64,000 nt of DNA from Desulfovermiculus halophilus DSM 18834 (lineage in GTDB: Bacteria; Desulfobacterota; Desulfovibrionia; Desulfovibrionales; Desulfothermaceae): contig NZ_JIAK01000005.1 of NCBI RefSeq assembly GCF_000620765.1, positions 1 to 64,000 of the forward strand, written 5' to 3'. Of the stretch, positions 53,093 to 60,843 are shown piece by piece. Numbering within the stretch: the first letter of the stretch is position 1; each line of letters opens with the position of its first letter. The notes under the pieces were generated by a model. That model had not been told where the DNA came from and made no database searches. It saw only the letters and a list, made by a program, of their open reading frames with translations. The position numbers and the translations under genes were made by a program.

Positions 53093-53121
53093 TTGACCTC
53101 GCCGGCGCTTACCGGTATCTG
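53093..53121 (+). promoter_or_regulatory. possible sigma-70 promoter of gpsA
   Basis: TTGACC (53093-53098), 17 bases, then TATCTG (53116-53121). The -10 match is moderate. It lies about 60 bases before the gpsA start in a short divergent gap with ahbB. Confidence 0.35.
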
Positions 53122-53182
53122 AAAACAAGAAAATAAATGCTGATTGATGGACTGGACTTGTAGTATCATGTATGGGTGAACG

Positions 53183-54175
53183 ATGAAGATAACAGTGGTT
53201 GGAGCTGGTTCCTGGGGCACGACCCTGGCCGGGTTGTTGGCGAGCAAAGGAATGTCGACCTCACTGTGGGTCAGGGAAGAGGAGCTGAGCGCAATTATCC
53301 GGAAGACCGGGGAGAATCAGTGGTTTCTGCCCGGGGTCACCCTCCCGGATGCCTTGACCGCAACCTCCAGTCTGCAGGAGGCCTTGGAAGGTGCCGGCTG
53401 TATCCTCATGGCCGTGCCCTGCCAGTTTCTGCGCCGGGTTTTGGGCCAGATGCGCGAGTACTTGCCCTTAAACCCGGTCATCGTTTGCTGCAGCAAGGGG
53501 ATTGAGATCGAATCCCTGCACCCGATGTCGGAAGTGATCAGGCAGGAGCTGGCTCACCTCCAGCCCAGCTTTGCGGTTCTCTCCGGCCCTTCCTTTGCCC
53601 GGGAGGTGAGCCAGCAGCTGCCCACGGCCGTGACTCTGGGCTGTGAGGACAGGGAGCTGGGAGGGCGGTTGCAGGAGGCGCTGTCCACAGAGTATTTCCG
53701 GGTCTATCTGAGCCAGGACTATCGGGGGGTAGAGCTTGGCGGTGCCTTAAAAAACGTCATGGCCATTGCCACCGGTATTTCTGACGGTCTGGAGTTCGGG
53801 ACCGATGCCCGTGCGGCCTTGATCACCAGAGGCTTGGCCGAGATGTCCAGACTGGGGGTCGCCCTGGGGGCCAGGCCCCAGACCTTCATGGGGCTTTCCG
53901 GGATGGGGGATCTGGTTTTGACCTGCACCGGGGATTTGAGCCGGAACCGGCAGGTCGGGCTGCGCATCGGCCAAGGGGAAAGTCTGGATTCCATAGTCCA
54001 GAGCATGCAGGCTGTGGCCGAGGGGGTGAAAACCACCCAGGCGGTGCACGAGCTGGGTCGCAAAAACCGGGTGGAGCTTCCGATCACTGACCAGGTGTAT
54101 GGTATGCTTTATGCTAACAAAGACCCCAGAAGCGCGGTTCGGGAACTCATGACCAGGGCCTTGAAGGAGGAATAG
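53183..54175 (+). CDS. gpsA: glycerol-3-phosphate dehydrogenase [NAD(P)+]
   Basis: It reduces dihydroxyacetone phosphate to glycerol 3-phosphate, the backbone for phospholipids, and so feeds PlsY. The Rossmann motif VVGAGSWGTTLA is at the N-terminus. CCSKGIE, SGPSFAREV and the Lys of GGALKNVMAIA, with the closing GRNRQVG-like SRNRQVGLRIGQG, are family blocks. Its 330 residues are normal. Confidence 0.96.
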   Translation: MKITVVGAGSWGTTLAGLLASKGMSTSLWVREEELSAIIRKTGENQWFLPGVTLPDALTATSSLQEALEGAGCILMAVPCQFLRRVLGQMREYLPLNPVIVCCSKGIEIESLHPMSEVIRQELAHLQPSFAVLSGPSFAREVSQQLPTAVTLGCEDRELGGRLQEALSTEYFRVYLSQDYRGVELGGALKNVMAIATGISDGLEFGTDARAALITRGLAEMSRLGVALGARPQTFMGLSGMGDLVLTCTGDLSRNRQVGLRIGQGESLDSIVQSMQAVAEGVKTTQAVHELGRKNRVELPITDQVYGMLYANKDPRSAVRELMTRALKEE

Positions 54176-54295
54176 ACCGCGAGGCCCGCAGCCGGCCGGG
54201 GCGGCTTGTGCGGTCAAGGCATGACGGCGAACACCTGTTAGGCGTTAAAACACCTGTTTGTTGCTAACACCCTCAAAGATTTTGTTTTTCTCTTC

Positions 54296-54324
54296 TTGAC
54301 AAAAAGGTGCATTCCACGTACAAT
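54296..54324 (+). promoter_or_regulatory. strong sigma-70 promoter of cooS
   Basis: A perfect TTGACA (54296-54301), a 17-base spacer and TACAAT (54319-54324). The start would be near 54331, 100 bases before the coding region. Upstream, ACACCTGTT occurs twice (around 54231 and 54250) and CTAACA follows at about 54264; these could be regulator sites but fit no motif I can name. Confidence 0.65.
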
Positions 54325-54431
54325 AACACGAATTTTAAGAAAAATCAGTAGATTAGCAGGTCTGCTTTAGACAGGTTGGGCGTCACCTTCCTTCTGAAGA
54401 GTCTTCAATCGTCCATGACAGGGAGGATCAT

Positions 54432-56438
54432 ATGGAAAAGAAGGAAAAGAAAGCTGCGGTGGAAAAGAAGGACAAAAAAGCAGCAGAATCCAAGTCCTCA
54501 GGCATTACGCCCAAGGATATGACCATCTGCAAGGCCACAGAGCAGATGCTGGAAAAGGCCAAACGGGACGGAGTGGAGACTGCTTTTGATCGGGCCGCGA
54601 GCATGAAGGCATGCCCAATCGGCGCGGACTCTGCCTGTTGCAAGCACTGCTCCATGGGGCCGTGCCGGCTGAATGCCAAGGATCCGTACAGCAAGGTCGG
54701 GGTCTGCGGGGCAACAATCGATACCATTCAGGCCCGAAATTTCGCCCGGATGGTGGCCTCCGGTGCTTCGGCGCATACCGACCACGGCATGAGCATGCTG
54801 GATGTGTTCAGGGAAGTGGTTCACGGCAAGATCAAGGACTACAAGATCAAGGACACTGTAAAGCTGGAGCAGGTCGCTCGGTCTGTGGGCATCGAGACAG
54901 AAGGCAGGTCGGTGGAAGACATTGCCATGGACCTGTACCATGAGCTGGAGCGGACCTATACCCAGGTGGAAGGGGAAATCCCCTTTGTCTCCCGGGTCCC
55001 GGAAAAGACCCTGGAGACCTGGCGCAAGCTGGGCATCGTTCCCAGAGGCGCCATGCGGGAGATCATGGAAATCATGCACCGGACCCATATCGGTGTGGAT
55101 CAGCACTATGAAAACATCGTCAAGCAGTGCAGCCGGACCGCTCTCTCCGACGGCTGGGGCGGATCCATGGTGGCCACCGAGATTTCGGACATCCTGTTCG
55201 GGACTCCCACCCCGGTCCAGGCCGACGTGAACATGGGCTGCCTGAAAGAAGACTATGTAAACGTGATCGTGCATGGGCACGAGCCGAACATGTTCGAGTC
55301 CATGCTGGCCTCGGTCAATGACCCTGCTTTGATTGAAGCTGCGAAGGAAGCCGGAGCGAAAGGCATAAACCTGGTCGGGATGTGCTGCTCCGGGGCTGAG
55401 GTCCTGTCCAGGCACGGGGTGCCCCATGCCGGAAACTTCATGTCCACAGAGGCAATCCTGGTCACCGGCGCTGTAGACGCCATGGCTGTGGACGTTCAGT
55501 GCATCAAGCAGGGGCTGTCCTCTGTGGCCAAGTGCTACAACTCCTATCTGTTCACCACCAACCCCCGTTGCCACATAGAAGGGGCGGAGCACATTGAGCT
55601 GGTGGAAGACAAGCCCCGGGAATGCACTGACGAAGTGGTGGTCAAGGCCATTGCCCGGTACAAGAACCGGACAGCCCAGGTTGAGATCCCCAATATCTCC
55701 AATCCCGGCATTCACGGCTTTTCCCACGAGTATATCCAGTACATGCTGGGCGGCAGCTTCCGGGCTTCTTACAAGCCGCTGAACGACAACATCATTAACG
55801 GCCGCATCCGGGGCATCGCCGGTGTCGTCGGCTGCTGCAACCCCAGGGTCAAGCACGACTGGGTGCACGTTGAGCTGGTCAAGGAGCTGATCAAGAACGA
55901 CGTCCTGGTCCTGCAGACAGGCTGCTCCCAGATCTCCCTGGCCAAGGCCGGGCTGCTCACCCCGGAAGCCGCTCATCTGGCCGGTGACGGCCTGAAGGAA
56001 GTCTGCGAAACCGTGGGCTGTCCCCCGGTTTTGGGGCTGGGATCCTGCGTGGACAACAGCCGGATTCTGATCGCCACCTCGGAAGTGGTCAAGGAAGGCG
56101 GGCTGGGCGAGAGCATCGCCGACCTGCCGGCGGCCGGTGCAGCTCCGGAGTGGATGAGCGAGAAGGCCATCAGCATCGGGCACTATTTTGTGGCTTCCGG
56201 AGTATACACCATTTTCGGCGCAACCTTCCCGATTACAGACAATACCAAGTTCAAGGATCTTCTGTTCAGCGGCCTGGAAGACCAGGGACTGGGGACATGG
56301 GACTTTGCTGCCGATCCGTATGAGATGGCCAAGAAGATGCTGGCCCACATCGACAAGAGGCGCAAGGCCCTTGGTCTGGACAAGTCCAGGGAACGGGTCC
56401 TCTTCGACATGGCCGCAAGGCGGGAAATGGCTGCCTAA
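54432..56438 (+). CDS. cooS: anaerobic carbon monoxide dehydrogenase, catalytic subunit
   Basis: The Ni-Fe enzyme oxidises CO to CO2. CCKHCSMGPCR with the following CGA carries ligands of the B and D clusters, and further cysteines (NMGCLKED, GMCCSGAEV, QTGCSQ, LGSCVDNSR) include those of the C cluster. The 668-residue protein has an N-terminal Lys-rich tail of about 24 residues absent from shorter homologues. No cooC, cooF or acetyl-CoA synthase gene is adjacent, and a terminator follows, so it is probably monocistronic. Electrons could pass to ferredoxin; this is an inference. Confidence 0.95.
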   Translation: MEKKEKKAAVEKKDKKAAESKSSGITPKDMTICKATEQMLEKAKRDGVETAFDRAASMKACPIGADSACCKHCSMGPCRLNAKDPYSKVGVCGATIDTIQARNFARMVASGASAHTDHGMSMLDVFREVVHGKIKDYKIKDTVKLEQVARSVGIETEGRSVEDIAMDLYHELERTYTQVEGEIPFVSRVPEKTLETWRKLGIVPRGAMREIMEIMHRTHIGVDQHYENIVKQCSRTALSDGWGGSMVATEISDILFGTPTPVQADVNMGCLKEDYVNVIVHGHEPNMFESMLASVNDPALIEAAKEAGAKGINLVGMCCSGAEVLSRHGVPHAGNFMSTEAILVTGAVDAMAVDVQCIKQGLSSVAKCYNSYLFTTNPRCHIEGAEHIELVEDKPRECTDEVVVKAIARYKNRTAQVEIPNISNPGIHGFSHEYIQYMLGGSFRASYKPLNDNIINGRIRGIAGVVGCCNPRVKHDWVHVELVKELIKNDVLVLQTGCSQISLAKAGLLTPEAAHLAGDGLKEVCETVGCPPVLGLGSCVDNSRILIATSEVVKEGGLGESIADLPAAGAAPEWMSEKAISIGHYFVASGVYTIFGATFPITDNTKFKDLLFSGLEDQGLGTWDFAADPYEMAKKMLAHIDKRRKALGLDKSRERVLFDMAARREMAA

Positions 56439-56538
56439 ATTGTCGCCGGCAGCCGGATTAAGTTAGCTTAATTGAGAAAATCCTGTTTTTGGGGATGGCT
56501 GAAAGGCATCCAGCAGGATTTGAAAACAACCAAATAGC

Positions 56539-56571
56539 AAAAAAAGGGCTCCTCTGAGGAGCCCTTTTTTT
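56539..56571 (+). terminator. Rho-independent terminator of cooS
   Basis: GGGCTCCT pairs with AGGAGCCC around a short loop, flanked by an A-run (56539-56545) and seven T (56565-56571). It separates cooS from argB. Confidence 0.9.
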
Positions 56572-56595
56572 GTAATCCCCCTGAGAGGTGGAGCT

Positions 56596-57480
56596 GTGAC
56601 CATCGATAATGAAATGGCCAAAGCCAATGTCCTTCTGGAGTCCCTGCCCTATATCCGACAGTTCTACGGGCAGACCCTGGTCATCAAGTACGGTGGCCAT
56701 GCCATGCGGGACGAGCAGCTGCAGAAGCAGTTCGCGCTCAATGTGGTGCTGTTGAAATATATCGGGCTCAATCCGGTCATAGTCCACGGCGGAGGGCCGC
56801 AGATCGGGCAGATGCTCTCCCAGCTGGGGATCAGCAGCGAATTCAAGGAGGGCCTGCGGGTGACGGACCAGGCGACCATGGATGTGGTGGAGATGGTCTT
56901 GGTCGGCCGGGTGAATAAGAATATCGTCAACCTGATCAACCAGCACGGCGGATCCGCTGTTGGCCTGTCCGGAAAAGACGGGGGCCTGATTCAGGCCCGG
57001 AAGATGGAAATGGTGGTCTCCAAAAAGGATGCCCCCCCGGAGATTATCGATTTGGGCCGGGTGGGAGAGGTGGTCAGGATCCGGACGGAGGTGATCAAGG
57101 CCCTGGACCGGGACCGGTTCATCCCCATTATCGCCCCGGTGGGCGTGGATGAGGATGGGGAAACCTACAACATCAACGCCGACTCCGTGGCCGGGGCCGT
57201 GGCTGTCGCCCTGGGGGCCAAGCGGCTTATCCTGCTCACCGATGTAGCCGGGGTCCTGGCCGCCAGTGGGGACCTCCTTTCCACCTTGACCCGGCGTGAA
57301 GTTCTGGAGGCCATTGAGAACGGGACTGTACAGGGGGGGATGATCCCCAAGCTGAAGTGCTGCGTGCAGGCAGTGGAAGGTGGGGTGGAGAAGGCCCATA
57401 TCATCGACGGCCGGCAGGAGAACTCCCTGCTTCTGGAGCTCTTTACCCAGGCCGGGATCGGGACCGAGATCGTGAGCTGA
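56596..57480 (+). CDS. argB: acetylglutamate kinase
   Basis: It phosphorylates N-acetylglutamate, the second step of arginine synthesis and the one before Arg[10 protein letters not shown] near the N-terminus is the phosphate loop, VHGGGPQIG binds substrate, and [12 protein letters not shown] is the late acidic motif. GTG at 56596 is the start, with GAGAGGTGGAG upstream; the first internal ATG would remove strand one. Its last 38 bases overlap the convergent methyltransferase gene. Confidence 0.95.
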   Translation: MTIDNEMAKANVLLESLPYIRQFYGQTLVIKYGGHAMRDEQLQKQFALNVVLLKYIGLNPVIVHGGGPQIGQMLSQLGISSEFKEGLRVTDQATMDVVEMVLVGRVNKNIVNLINQHGGSAVGLSGKDGGLIQARKMEMVVSKKDAPPEIIDLGRVGEVVRIRTEVIKALDRDRFIPIIAPVGVDEDGETYNINADSVAGAVAVALGAKRLILLTDVAGVLAASGDLLSTLTRREVLEAIENGTVQGGMIPKLKCCVQAVEGGVEKAHIIDGRQENSLLLELFTQAGIGTEIVS

Positions 57481-58141
57481 TTTCCCACAGGGAGATCTGC
57501 ATGCCCTGATAGGACTGAAAGGTCACTTCTTCCTGCAGGACGCATCGGGCTGTCCATCCGGCCCGGGGCAGGTGCTCGGTCCAAAATGGACGGGTCACCT
57601 GCCGGTCTGGTGCGCTGATCCAGATCGTGCCCCCCGGGGCCAGGAGCTCGGCCCACAGATCGAGCAGGGGAGCGAAAAACCGCGTCTCGTACAGGATGTC
57701 CGCGCCGAAGATATAGGGAAAGGACCGGGCTTTCAAACACGGGTGCCTCCAGTCCATGGCCAGCCAGGCCAGGGGATGGGGGGGCGGACAGCTTTTGCGG
57801 GCAAAATGCAGGGCGGACGGCTCGTAGTCGATGCCTACGACATCGGCGCCGCAGACGGCCCCGGCCCTGGTGCACAGGCCCAGACCGCAGCCCAGGTCCA
57901 GGCAGCGCTCTCCGGCGATGACCTGCTCGTGATCCAAAAGCCATGCGGCCAGAACAATGGACGCCGGCCAGAGTTCAACCCAATAAGGGATGCGTTCCTC
58001 CAGATCCCCGTCCTGGGCTTCCATTTGCTCCCACAGGGATTCCAGATCCGCCGGGCGTTGGAATCCAAACCTTCGGCCCTTGATCTCCACCCCGATATCC
58101 GGTTTTTCACTGGAGATGGTGTATTTGTTGTCCTGATGCAT
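57443..58141 (-). CDS. class I SAM-dependent methyltransferase (METTL21/Nnt1-like)
   Basis: A 232-residue methyltransferase. [17 protein letters not shown] precedes the SAM loop [16 protein letters not shown], then [13 protein letters not shown], a DWRHP segment and [15 protein letters not shown]. The order resembles the family that methylates lysine or small amines. The target is unknown. ATG 58141 is chosen; the frame extends to 58231 into the MITE fragment but without a family match. It is convergent with argB and shares 38 bases with it. Confidence 0.8.
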   Translation of the reverse strand: MHQDNKYTISSEKPDIGVEIKGRRFGFQRPADLESLWEQMEAQDGDLEERIPYWVELWPASIVLAAWLLDHEQVIAGERCLDLGCGLGLCTRAGAVCGADVVGIDYEPSALHFARKSCPPPHPLAWLAMDWRHPCLKARSFPYIFGADILYETRFFAPLLDLWAELLAPGGTIWISAPDRQVTRPFWTEHLPRAGWTARCVLQEEVTFQSYQGMQISLWEISSRSRSRSRPG

Positions 58142-58174
58142 GGACCTGCCTTGTGCCTTCCTGTCAGAAGAATT

Positions 58175-58239
58175 GGTTTTTCGATGTAGCCTGTGGATTT
58201 TTAGAGTTTGCCGTCTCTTCTGTGTGCCCACTTTGGGCC
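58175..58239. repeat. left-end fragment of the MITE family
   Basis: GGTTTTTCGATGTAGCC, then TGTGGATTTTTAGAGTTTG, GTCTCTTCTGTGTGCCC and ACTTTGGGCC match the first 60 or so bases of the element at 9817. The match stops there and no complementary right end is visible, so it is a solo end or a truncated copy. It lies between the methyltransferase and TetR genes. Confidence 0.65.
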
Positions 58240-58278
58240 ATGAATGAGCTCAGGGAGCAGTAGCTCAGGACTTCATTC

Positions 58279-58308
58279 TTGACAAGATTCATTGCTTCTC
58301 CCTAGGAT
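58279..58308 (+). promoter_or_regulatory. promoter of the TetR regulator gene
   Basis: TTGACA (58279-58284), an 18-base spacer, then TAGGAT (58303-58308). The operator palindrome begins two bases after it, at the expected transcription start. Confidence 0.65.
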
Positions 58309-58309
58309 G

Positions 58310-58323
58310 ACCTACCAGTAGGT
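58310..58323. promoter_or_regulatory. TetR-type operator
   Basis: ACCTAC-CA-GTAGGT is a perfect 6-bp inverted repeat around two bases. It overlaps the transcription start of the regulator gene 59 bases downstream. Such palindromes are usual for TetR-family autorepression, so binding by the adjacent regulator is a reasonable inference. Confidence 0.65.
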
Positions 58324-58381
58324 AAACAGTGTTTTGGGTCCAGATACGAGGCTGATGACCAACACGACACAAGGGGGCGCG

Positions 58382-59002
58382 ATGAACACTGAACAATACG
58401 AGGAGCTGCACGAAACCGCCCGGATCATTTTGCGGGAGGCGCATGAGCTGTTTTATGAAAAAGGATACGAAAAATCGTCCATGCGGGAGATCGCTGAACG
58501 GGTGGGGATCAGCAAGGCAGCCATGTACCACCACTTTACCAACAAAGAGGAAATGCTCTACACCCTGTGTCTCGTCGCCGGCAACCTCGTCTACAGCAGT
58601 CTGCAGCAGGCGATCCGCCGGAACCAGGACCTGAATGTCCCGATCAAGGACCAGCTGACGGATATCCTGCTGGAATACACCACAAGCTATCTCCAGAATA
58701 AGAACTTCAATAAGATACTTCTTCACGACATCGAGTCCCTGCCTGAGGACAAAAAGCGGGTCATCCTGGACATTGAAAAGGCCAACGTGAATCAGCTGCG
58801 GGCATATCTGAACAATCTGATGCAGGAGGGGCGCCTGCGGGAATGCAATCTGACTGTGCTCACCTTTTCTTTATTCAGTGCCGTGCACTGGCTGTATTTC
58901 TGGTACCGGCCGGACAAGGGCCTGAGCATCAAGGAAATCGTGGAGCACATCGTGGATATTTATACCAAGGGCATTCTTGCGCACCAAGAGCCTGATTCGT
59001 AG
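58382..59002 (+). CDS. TetR-family transcriptional regulator
   Basis: A 206-residue regulator. The N-terminal helix-turn-helix is clear: KSSMREIAERVGISKAAMYHHF near residues 29-50. The C-terminal ligand domain is helical with LLEYTTSYL and VLTFSLFSAVHWLYFWY, like regulators of acyl-CoA metabolism. AAGGGGG precedes ATG 58382; the earlier in-frame ATG at 58334 lies in the operator leader. It likely represses itself and the CoA-transferase and dehydrogenase genes until an acyl-CoA or free acid is present. Confidence 0.88.
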   Translation: MNTEQYEELHETARIILREAHELFYEKGYEKSSMREIAERVGISKAAMYHHFTNKEEMLYTLCLVAGNLVYSSLQQAIRRNQDLNVPIKDQLTDILLEYTTSYLQNKNFNKILLHDIESLPEDKKRVILDIEKANVNQLRAYLNNLMQEGRLRECNLTVLTFSLFSAVHWLYFWYRPDKGLSIKEIVEHIVDIYTKGILAHQEPDS

Positions 59003-59046
59003 GTGTTTTGCAGGCCTCGCCGGCGGGGCTGATAAGGGAGGGATAC

Positions 59047-60192
59047 ATGCTGGAAAAAGGGTCCTTGACCGGGAAAACGGTCATCGATGTGTCCCGGATG
59101 CTGCCCGGGCCGTACTGTTCCATGATTCTGGCCGATCACGGGGCCAGGGTGATTGCAATCGAGGACAGGCGCTTTGCCCAGGACCCTTTTTTTATCTCCG
59201 CCCTGTACCGGAACAAGGAGCATATGACCCTCAATCTCAAGTCTCAGGCCGGGCAGGATGCGTTTCACTGTCTGGTCCGCAAGGCAGATGTGCTCATCGA
59301 GGGATTCCGCCCCGGGGTCACGTCCAGGCTGGGTATTGACTATCAATCCATGCAGGAGATCAACCCCGGGCTCGTTTACTGCTCCATCACCGGCTATGGC
59401 CAGGATGGACCGTATGCGCACCGGGCGGGACACGACGTCAATTATATCGCTGCGGCCGGAGTTCTGGATCTGATTGGTCCCCGGGACGGTCCGCCGACGG
59501 TTCCAGGAGTGCAGCTTGCCGATCTGGCCGGGGGAATGAATGCGGTCATGGGCATCCTTATGGCCCTGCTGGCCAGGGAACAGACCGGGAGCGGTCAGTA
59601 TGTGGATATCTCCATGAGCGATGCGGCCATGGGGCTTTTGCCCTTTGTCCTCAATCAGTACAACCAGACCGGAGAAAGTCCGAAGCGGGGGGATTTCCTG
59701 CTGGCCCACCGCTATGCCTGCTACAACACCTATGAGACTGCTGACGGACGGGCCATCAGCATCGGAGCCCTGGAACCTAAGTTCTGGGCCGCTTTGTGCA
59801 CTCGGCTGGGCAAAGAAGAGTACATCCCCCTGCAGTTCGACACTTCCAGGCGGGAGGAGATGAAAGCCGAGTTCAGGCACATCTTTCGGCACAAGTCTCT
59901 GGCTCAGTGGGAAGAAGAACTCTGTGATCTGGATGCCTGCTGGGAAAAAGTACAGAACCTGGAGGAGGCCGTGCGGCATCCTCAGTTCCGGGCCCGAGGG
60001 ATGGCGGTTGATTTTGCGGATCATGACGGCCGGGAGGTCCCCAGCCTGGGTATTCCGGTACAGCTGACAGAGACCCCGGGTAGCCTGCGAAGCCGGCCGG
60101 CCGGATTCGGGGAGCACACGGAGAAGATTCTGCAGGAGCTGGGATATGCCCCGGCGGAGATCCGGGGGATGCGGGAGCGGGGCGCAGTCTAA
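59047..60192 (+). CDS. CaiB/BaiF family CoA-transferase
   Basis: A 381-residue class III CoA-transferase. VIDVSRMLPGPYCSMILADHGARVI opens the Rossmann-type domain, VLIEGFRPGV and YCSITGYGQDGPY follow, and the catalytic Asp is in QLADLAGGMNA near residue 160. It moves CoA between carboxylic acids. The related racemase branch also fits parts of the sequence. GGGAGGG lies upstream of ATG 59047. It follows the TetR gene by 44 bases. Confidence 0.87.
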   Translation: MLEKGSLTGKTVIDVSRMLPGPYCSMILADHGARVIAIEDRRFAQDPFFISALYRNKEHMTLNLKSQAGQDAFHCLVRKADVLIEGFRPGVTSRLGIDYQSMQEINPGLVYCSITGYGQDGPYAHRAGHDVNYIAAAGVLDLIGPRDGPPTVPGVQLADLAGGMNAVMGILMALLAREQTGSGQYVDISMSDAAMGLLPFVLNQYNQTGESPKRGDFLLAHRYACYNTYETADGRAISIGALEPKFWAALCTRLGKEEYIPLQFDTSRREEMKAEFRHIFRHKSLAQWEEELCDLDACWEKVQNLEEAVRHPQFRARGMAVDFADHDGREVPSLGIPVQLTETPGSLRSRPAGFGEHTEKILQELGYAPAEIRGMRERGAV

Positions 60193-60843
60193 GATCGTGG
60201 CATGTCTTGCATAAAGCAGAAGATAACACCCCCCTGAATCCCCCCCTCAAGGGGGACCTTCTGCAAGCAGTTCCGGCTTAAGGTGACAAAGATGGTTTGC
60301 GGGGTCGTATGCATACAGGCCCGGATCAAAGAGAAACAGCGGATCACGGAATAAGAGCGGTCACTGATCTCTTCCCAGTCCCCCTTGAGCTGTGCATGGC
60401 ACACACATGACACCCAGTTACATACGGCTTTGCCGTAGACCTTTGGTCTATGTAACCAGGTAAACCGTGGGATAAGGTATTTGTCATCGTTCAACCACCC
60501 CTTTATCCCCTCCTTGCAAAGGAGGGGAATCTTAACCGTCTGATTTTGCCTTAAATCTGCGATTACGGTTTTCGATAATCCATACATTTGCGGATAGAAA
60601 ACGCACAGACAGCCGCGATTTTCTTAACTCCCCTCCTTTGCAAGGAGGGGCAGGGGTGGTTGGGATGGTGAATCTGATACCTCATTTTTTCAGCATGTTA
60701 TAGCCCCACGGTGTCAAGTGTGTGCCATGCACAGCCCTTGAGGGGGGATGGGGGGATATTGCGACAACCAAGGCATGAGGTGTCAATTCGGGCCTGATGC
60801 CAGGATTTTTCCGTCCAAGGAAGGACAAGACATTGGGAGGACT
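60193..60843. repeat. 650-bp non-coding region made of nested inverted repeats
   Basis: Several inverted pairs share one centre near 60580. The outermost is CCCCCCTCAAGGGGG-type (60239-60255 and 60735-60755). The next is CCCTTGAGCTGTGCATGGCACACA (about 60382-60405) with its inverted copy at 60712-60743. The inner arms are GATAAGGTAT...CCCCTCCTTGCAAAGGAGGGG (60471-60527) with a copy at 60630-60682. Each inner arm also contains its own palindrome. About 100 bp of unique sequence sits in the middle. No gene is supported. The shape suggests a MITE or REP cluster inserted between the transferase and dehydrogenase genes. Confidence 0.7.

Noticed and set aside
54230-54270. CRP/FNR or CooA operator upstream of cooS
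   Set aside because: The visible symmetry does not match TGTGA-N6-TCACA or TGTCA-N6-CGACA; left as unassigned repeats.
60229-60756. CRISPR array
   Set aside because: The repeats are inverted, unequally spaced and only in pairs, with no regular spacers or cas genes.
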